A stretch of 10,794 nt of DNA from positions 1 through 10,794 of the forward strand of contig CAYLZN010000201.1 of assembly GCA_964387935.1 (NCBI GenBank), in the 5' to 3' direction. Below, piece after piece: positions 6,450 through 10,794 of the stretch. This DNA comes from CAYLZN01 sp964387935 (GTDB lineage: Bacteria; Acidobacteriota; Vicinamibacteria; Vicinamibacterales; JAFNAJ01). A program made the position numbers and the translations under genes. The notes under the pieces were generated by a model. That model did no database searches. It had not been told where the DNA came from and saw only the letters and a program-made list of their open reading frames with translations. Position 1 is the stretch's first letter. Each line of letters opens with the position of its first letter.

Positions 6450-7589
6450 ATGCGTCTCACCCGGTGGCGAGCGGCCCGGTGGCTTGCCGGCCTTGCCCTG
6501 TTCGCCGTCGTCGGCCACCTGCTCTTCGCGCGCATCCCGGCCGAACCCGTCTCGTGGCAGGCGCCATCGACTCCGGGCTACGTCGGCGCCCATGCGCCCA
6601 ACACGCGTCTAGCGAACCTCCAGCACATCCCTCTCGGCAACGAAGGGGCGCCCGAGTTCGTCTGCCTGGGTCCTGACGGCCGACTGTACGCCTCCGTGGC
6701 CTCCGGGGCCATCCTGCGCACGCGTCCCGACCGCGACGTGTTCGAGCCCTGGGTGAACACCGGTGGCCGCGTGCTCGGGTTCGACTTCGATGCGAGCGGT
6801 CGTCTGATCGCCGCCGATGCGAAGCGCGGGCTGCTGGCCGTCGGGCAGGATGGTCAGGTCTCGGTGATCGCCGAAACGGCCGACGGCGCCCCGATTCGCT
6901 TCGCCAACTCGCTCGTCGTTGCCCGGAGCGGCCGTGTGTATTTCACGGATGCGTCGCAGCGCTTCGGCCCAGGGCCGTCGGAGGGCACGCTCGAGGCGAG
7001 CATCCTCGACATCATGGAACACTCGGCCACGGGCCGCCTGATCGAACTGGATCCCTCGAGCGGGCAGACGCGCACGGTGATGCGGGACCTGTCCTACGCC
7101 AACGGCGTGGCGCTCTCAGCCGACGAATCGCACCTGTTCGTCGTCGAGACGGGCGGCTACCGTGTGTGGAAGGTCCCCGTGTCGGCCCGGGACGTGAGCG
7201 CCAAGGCCTCTCCGGCCGACGCGCGGGTGCTGCTCGACAACCTGCCCGGGTACCCTGACAACCTGCTGCGTGGCGAGGAGGGGCGAATCTGGCTCGGCTT
7301 CGCGAAGCCGCGCAGTGGGCTCGTGGACTGGATGGCCGACAAGCCGTTCCTGCGCGCGGTCACCCTGCGACTGCCGCGATCGATGTGGCCGGTGCCCCCG
7401 GCCTACGGGCACGTGATCGCGTTTGCGGAGGATGGCACCATCGTGGCGGACCTGCAGGATCCGGCCGGCACGTACCCGGAGACCACCGGCGTGACCGAAA
7501 CGGCCGACCGGCTCTACATCCAGAGCCTTCACGCGGAGACCCTCGGCTGGCTGCCGAAACCGGCCAGGTGGAACGGAGGCACCCCATGA
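6450..7589 (+). CDS. Strictosidine-synthase-like / SMP-30-type beta-propeller protein
   Basis: A 379-residue protein of the six-bladed propeller superfamily that contains strictosidine synthase-like proteins, APMAP and gluconolactonase/arylesterase-type hydrolases. Residues about 8-26 form a hydrophobic segment after a basic start, so it is probably anchored in the membrane facing out, or secreted. Family landmarks are FTDAS at 168-172 after a V-Y strand, ANGVALS with Asn218, FVVETGGYRVWK, and the LPGYPDN motif with Tyr268, Asp270 and Asn271 (metal-site positions in related propellers). The late segment GLVDWMADKPFLRAV recalls APMAP-type proteins. Bacterial members probably act as esterases or lactonases; the substrate is unknown. 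ATG 6450 is chosen because it fits the leaderless promoter; an in-frame GTG at 6441 lies inside the -10 element. No functional link to its neighbours is evident. Confidence 0.85.
   Translation: MRLTRWRAARWLAGLALFAVVGHLLFARIPAEPVSWQAPSTPGYVGAHAPNTRLANLQHIPLGNEGAPEFVCLGPDGRLYASVASGAILRTRPDRDVFEPWVNTGGRVLGFDFDASGRLIAADAKRGLLAVGQDGQVSVIAETADGAPIRFANSLVVARSGRVYFTDASQRFGPGPSEGTLEASILDIMEHSATGRLIELDPSSGQTRTVMRDLSYANGVALSADESHLFVVETGGYRVWKVPVSARDVSAKASPADARVLLDNLPGYPDNLLRGEEGRIWLGFAKPRSGLVDWMADKPFLRAVTLRLPRSMWPVPPAYGHVIAFAEDGTIVADLQDPAGTYPETTGVTETADRLYIQSLHAETLGWLPKPARWNGGTP
7575..7579 (+). promoter_or_regulatory. Strong ribosome site at the end of the propeller gene
   Basis: GGAGG lies 6 bases before an ATG at 7586 that overlaps the propeller stop (ATGA). 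It is the only reason to think a gene was, or is, translated from 7586. Confidence 0.45.
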
Positions 7590-7918
7590 CCGCGGCCGCT
7601 CGATCGTCGTGGTGTTCGTGGCAGCGGGCTGGGTCGCCTGGCCGCTCCTCCGTTCCGCCGAAGACACTTGGCACGGCGATATCGGTCTTCCACGTTTTGA
7701 TCGCGACAAAAGTCATCATTGGCCGCGTCTTGCGCAGCCGGATCCCCGCACCACGCACGCTCCGCACGCCACGAATCGCCGCCGCATCTCTGGCACCGAA
7801 CCTGCCGCTCCTGCACTGGATGCCCACGCCGCCCAGGCGTGACGGCACCCCAGGAGCGCCGCCGTGCCCGCCGTCACTCATCGCGCGTGTCCACCCACGT
7901 GGTTCCCGCTCGTCCTGA
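7586..7918 (+). CDS. Doubtful small ORF, possibly a frameshifted membrane-protein remnant
   Basis: A 110-residue ORF with excellent initiation context (GGAGG, ATGA overlap) but an unconvincing protein: Ser/Pro/Arg-rich with one hydrophobic patch (TAISVFHVLIATKVII) and a tail overlapping the next gene by 55 bases. If one base were missing near 7600, the ribosome would enter the frame that reads SIVVVFVAAGWVAWPLL, a good membrane helix, and end at 7842. The 274 bases between the propeller and PEP-CTERM genes hold nothing else I can recognise. It may be non-coding, a young small gene, a decayed gene or a sequencing error. Confidence 0.25.
   Translation: MTAAARSSWCSWQRAGSPGRSSVPPKTLGTAISVFHVLIATKVIIGRVLRSRIPAPRTLRTPRIAAASLAPNLPLLHWMPTPPRRDGTPGAPPCPPSLIARVHPRGSRSS
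7852..7856 (+). promoter_or_regulatory. Ribosome binding site deciding the GTG start of the PEP-CTERM gene
   Basis: AGGAG lies 7 bases before GTG 7864. No ATG in this frame lies between here and well inside the mature protein, so the GTG start is favoured. Confidence 0.65.
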
Positions 7919-8418
7919 TCGCTTTGAGCCTTCTCCTGCTCGCCCCGCCCGCCGGTGCGGCGCCGATCACGTTCGCCTTCCATACCTCGCTGGCCTCGCC
8001 GTCGACCGACCCCTTCGGGACCGGGTCGTTCAGCTTCGATGACGCGACGTTCCCGTACCCGCACAAGGTGATTCGGAACTACGGAGACCCGAATCCCCTC
8101 CTGAGCTTCGCCTACTCGGACCCGCACGTCGGCTCGCTCGGTCTGAGCCACATGGAGACATTCCATTTCGAGATCGGCCTGACGCCGACCACGTCGATCT
8201 TCGCCTTCGTGGTGTCGGACAACCTGGAACGCGTGATTCTCGGCTCGGTGAGCGGCGACGATCCGGCTGGGGCCCTGAACACGCTGGCGTTCAACAACTT
8301 CACCAATCAGCTGCGCCTGACTGTCTATTTCCCGGACCCCGTCCCGGAGCCCGCAACCCTGTTGCTGCTCGGCACCGGACTCGCGGGCGTCGCACTCCGC
8401 CGGCGGAAGCGCCACTGA
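7864..8418 (+). CDS. PEP-CTERM sorting domain protein
   Basis: A 184-residue exported surface protein. Residues 1-32 form a signal peptide (hydrophobic 14-27, likely cleavage after Ala-Gly-Ala32). The C-terminus has the complete tripartite PEP-CTERM signal: VPEP at 160-163, hydrophobic segment to about 176, and the basic tail RRRKRH. In organisms with exosortase (EpsH) such tails are recognised and cut at the inner membrane, usually for delivery to an extracellular matrix. The exosortase is not in the window. The central domain (33-155) is beta-rich with many Phe, Ser and Asp residues and short glycine turns; I do not recognise a family. It begins at GTG with a good AGGAG site and is followed 42 bases later by the kinase gene. 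No transcription terminator is visible between them. Confidence 0.88.
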   Translation: MPAVTHRACPPTWFPLVLIALSLLLLAPPAGAAPITFAFHTSLASPSTDPFGTGSFSFDDATFPYPHKVIRNYGDPNPLLSFAYSDPHVGSLGLSHMETFHFEIGLTPTTSIFAFVVSDNLERVILGSVSGDDPAGALNTLAFNNFTNQLRLTVYFPDPVPEPATLLLLGTGLAGVALRRRKRH

Positions 8419-8439
8419 CCGGCCTGACGGGATCGGCGC

Positions 8440-8445
8440 TAAGAT
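8440..8445 (+). promoter_or_regulatory. Putative -10 element of the kinase gene
   Basis: TAAGAT is a good -10 hexamer 15 bases before ATG 8461. A weak -35 (CTGACC, 8415-8420) sits 19 bases upstream and overlaps the PEP-CTERM stop. The mRNA leader would be only about 8 bases, consistent with the absence of a Shine-Dalgarno sequence. Confidence 0.4.
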
Positions 8446-8460
8446 CATCGTCATCGCGCG

Positions 8461-10794
8461 ATGTCGCTGGCCCCTGGCACCCGGTTCGGCGCCTATGAGG
8501 TCCTCGCCCTGCTCGGGGCGGGCGGTATGGGCGAGGTCTATCGCGGACGGGACACGAGGCTCGACCGCCCGGTCGCCATCAAGCTCCTCCACGCGCACCT
8601 GGCCAGTGATGCCGAGCAGCGCGAGCGCTTCGACCGCGAAGCCCGGGCCATTGCGAGCCTCGTGCACCCCAACGTGTGCACGCTGTACGACGTCGGCGAG
8701 CACGAGGGACGCCGATTCCTCGTCATGGAGCTGCTGGCCGGTGACACGCTCGCCACATGTCTCGCGCGGGGCTCCCTCGAGCCACTGAAGATCCTCGGCC
8801 TGGCACGAGGCCTGGCCGCCGCACTTGGGGCCGCACACCGTCGCGGCCTGGTCCATCGAGACGTGAAGCCGGGCAACGTGATGCTGACGCCGCACGGGGC
8901 GAAGCTGCTCGACTTCGGCCTGGTCCGGGACGAACGGGTGTGGACGTCCGCGGACTCAGAGGCCACACAGGCCCGTACCCGTGCAGGAGTGATCGTCGGC
9001 ACCCTCGCCTACATGAGTCCCGAGCAGCTGGTGGGCGGCCCCGTGGACCAGCGCACGGACGTCTATGCGTTCGGCGTGACGTTGTACGAGGCATGCACGG
9101 GTCGGCGGCCGTTCGCGGCTGACAGCGAGGCCGAGTTGCTGGCCGCGGTGCTCCGGGACACACCGCAGCCGGCCTCGCTGGATCCCGGCATCCCGTCCGG
9201 CCTGGGTGAGATCATCGACCGGTGTCTCGCGCGGGACCCGCTCGCGCGGTATCCGTCGGCCGAGAGCCTGCAGGCGGCGTTGCTGCAGGCGGACTTCTGC
9301 TCGACGCCGTCCGGTCGCGGGTTTCTGCCTGGCGCCGCGTCGGCCGACGCGAGCAGACGACCGGTCATCGGCGTCCTGCGGTTTCGGAATGTCACGGGAG
9401 ATCCCGCCTGCGACTGGCTCTCGACGGGCATTGCCGAGACCGTCACGGTCGATCTCCGCAAGCTCTCCACCCTGACCGTCGTCGGGCACGACCGGGTCGC
9501 CGCAGCGGAGGGCGCGCCCGATCTGGGAGAACCAGGCCCCGAGCTCGCCGAGCTCGGACGACGGCTCGGGTTGACGCTCGCCATCACGGGTGCGTATCAG
9601 GTCGTTGGGGCTGTCGTGCGTCTTACCGCTGCGGTCACGGACCTCGCCACGGGAACGCTCTCGGGTTCGGTGAAAGTGGATGGGCCCCTCAGCGAGATCT
9701 TCGCGCTGCAGGACAGGCTGATGACGGATCTCCTGGCCGCGGCCCGCATCGAACTTGCCGACGTGACGGCGCGACACCAGGCCCGTCCAGCCGACCCCGG
9801 CGTCGGCGCCTACGAGCTGTTCGCCCGGGGTCGTCAGCTCGTTCAGGAAATGGGTCCGGCTGGCCTCAGCGAAGCGCGCGACCTCCTCCAGCGGGCTGTC
9901 GCCGTGGAGCCGCGGTACGCGCTCGCGCACGGGGCGCTGGGCAGTGCCTGGGCGATGCGATTCATCGCCACGAGCAACCCTTCCGATCTCGAGGTGGCGG
10001 TCACTCACCTCGAGAGGGCCACGGAACTCGATCCCGTCCTCGGCGAGCCGTACGGCTGGCTGGCGTACTGCCGCGGTCGTCAGCACCGCTTCGCGGAGGC
10101 GCGCGCCGCGGGAAGGCGGGCCGTCGATCTCGATCCCGCGGGGTTCTACGGGCCGTATTTCCTCGGGGCCGCACTCTGGATGGAGGGCTGTCACGCGTTC
10201 CGGCCTGGTGTCTGGGCGGAAGCGGCAGAGGCCCTGCGGCTGGCTGGGCGCAACATGCCGCGGGCGTACGCGAGCGACATCCTGCTGGCCGACGTGTACG
10301 TGCGATGTGGACTGGTCGACGCGGCGCTCCGGTCGGCCCGCCACGCCGTCGAGGTCGAGGAGTCGGGCCTGGGCGAGGGGCCACGCATGGTCGGCGCCGG
10401 CGCGGTGCTCGGCGCCGCCCTCGTCCGCGCGGGACGGCTGGAAGAGGCCGGACCGGTGCTTGCGAGGTTCGCCGAGCGCGTCGCGGCGGCGCCGCACGTC
10501 TACGCGGACGCCTTCCAGGCCGCGGCCACGCTGGCCGCCGGTCACGTCGCGTTGGGCCAGCGGCGGGCAGCCGACGCGTACGCGCGCTTCAAGGAGATCG
10601 ATGACATCTGTCGGCGAAATCCCCACGCACTCGGCCTCGGCTGGCTGGCCGTCCGCGCGCATTTCGGGCTCGCGCTGGCCGCGCACGCACTCCTGATCGG
10701 CCGGGAACGCGATGAGGCCCTGGCGAACGGCCTCGCCCGTCTCCAGGACCGGGACGTGCACGACTTCAGCGTCATCCTGCTGGGCGGCGCAGCC
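8461..10794 (+). CDS. Ser/Thr protein kinase with TolB-like and TPR regions, 3' end missing
   Basis: Open from ATG 8461 to the window edge; 778 residues are visible and no stop is reached. Residues 9-280 are a complete PknB-type kinase: glycine loop LGAGGMGEVY (18-27), ATP-binding Lys41 in VAIK, catalytic loop HRDVKPGN (132-139, Asp134), DFG (151-153), GTLAYMSPEQ (180-189) and TDVYAFGVTLYE. All key residues are intact, so it should be active. Residues about 301-430 match the TolB-N/CsgG-like domain seen in kinase- and cyclase-linked regulators (VIGVLRF, GIAETV, ELGRRLG, FALQD). From about 450 onward are helical TPR-like repeats (for example LLQRAVAVEPRYALAHGALG and HLERATELDPVLGEPYGWLA). No membrane segment separates kinase from sensor, unlike many PknB proteins, so it is probably cytoplasmic. 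The target is unknown. Confidence 0.92.
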   Translation, partial: MSLAPGTRFGAYEVLALLGAGGMGEVYRGRDTRLDRPVAIKLLHAHLASDAEQRERFDREARAIASLVHPNVCTLYDVGEHEGRRFLVMELLAGDTLATCLARGSLEPLKILGLARGLAAALGAAHRRGLVHRDVKPGNVMLTPHGAKLLDFGLVRDERVWTSADSEATQARTRAGVIVGTLAYMSPEQLVGGPVDQRTDVYAFGVTLYEACTGRRPFAADSEAELLAAVLRDTPQPASLDPGIPSGLGEIIDRCLARDPLARYPSAESLQAALLQADFCSTPSGRGFLPGAASADASRRPVIGVLRFRNVTGDPACDWLSTGIAETVTVDLRKLSTLTVVGHDRVAAAEGAPDLGEPGPELAELGRRLGLTLAITGAYQVVGAVVRLTAAVTDLATGTLSGSVKVDGPLSEIFALQDRLMTDLLAAARIELADVTARHQARPADPGVGAYELFARGRQLVQEMGPAGLSEARDLLQRAVAVEPRYALAHGALGSAWAMRFIATSNPSDLEVAVTHLERATELDPVLGEPYGWLAYCRGRQHRFAEARAAGRRAVDLDPAGFYGPYFLGAALWMEGCHAFRPGVWAEAAEALRLAGRNMPRAYASDILLADVYVRCGLVDAALRSARHAVEVEESGLGEGPRMVGAGAVLGAALVRAGRLEEAGPVLARFAERVAAAPHVYADAFQAAATLAAGHVALGQRRAADAYARFKEIDDICRRNPHALGLGWLAVRAHFGLALAAHALLIGRERDEALANGLARLQDRDVHDFSVILLGGAA

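Noticed and set aside
7669..7690. Sigma-54-like -24 element (TGGCACG) upstream of the PEP-CTERM gene
   Set aside because: The matching GC of a -12 element is absent at the required spacing.
7360..8895. A 511-residue antisense ORF
   Set aside because: It covers three well-supported + strand genes and has no motifs; low-information Arg/Gly-rich composition.
9222..10604. A 460-residue + strand ORF overlapping the kinase in another frame
   Set aside because: Arg/Gly/Ala-rich frame shadow with no motifs; the kinase frame carries the TolB-like and TPR signatures over the same bases.
8956..10761. A 601-residue antisense ORF opposite the kinase
   Set aside because: The + frame has a complete set of kinase motifs and continues unbroken; the antisense ORF is a shadow.

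Overview
The window is about 10.8 kb of very GC-rich bacterial DNA with every convincing gene on the + strand. A PEP-CTERM surface protein, a Ser/Thr kinase fused to a TolB-like and TPR region, and a large Tyr/Trp/Pro-rich secreted protein together suggest an Acidobacteriota-type soil bacterium, perhaps class Vicinamibacteria. That is an inference from gene content; no marker gene is present.

Region 1 (1-3647) is a tightly packed operon for asparagine/aspartate breakdown. It holds the 3' end of aspartase (aspA), a small lipoprotein, a DASS/SLC13-type dicarboxylate transporter and a secreted type II L-asparaginase. The first three genes overlap by ATGA junctions. The asparaginase could also start in an ATGA overlap, but it has its own strong ribosome site 36 bases further on. 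Together they could turn external asparagine into aspartate, then fumarate plus ammonia, with a carrier for the C4-dicarboxylates.

Region 2 (3650-6435) is one large secreted/envelope protein gene (833 aa) with three repeated W-x-x-(A/S)-P-...-G-P-W modules and an aromatic-rich segment. The spaces on both sides of it are filled almost wholly by tandem heptanucleotide arrays: 20 units upstream and 17 downstream. All 37 units begin with GG. These arrays are the most unusual structure in the window.

Region 3 (6434-8418) starts with an extended -10 promoter that abuts the second array and would give a leaderless mRNA for a strictosidine-synthase-like/SMP-30-type beta-propeller protein. A poorly supported small ORF follows, possibly frameshifted, and then a PEP-CTERM sorted surface protein.

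Region 4 (8440-10794) is a PknB-type kinase gene with a short or absent leader. It runs off the right edge; 778 residues are visible.
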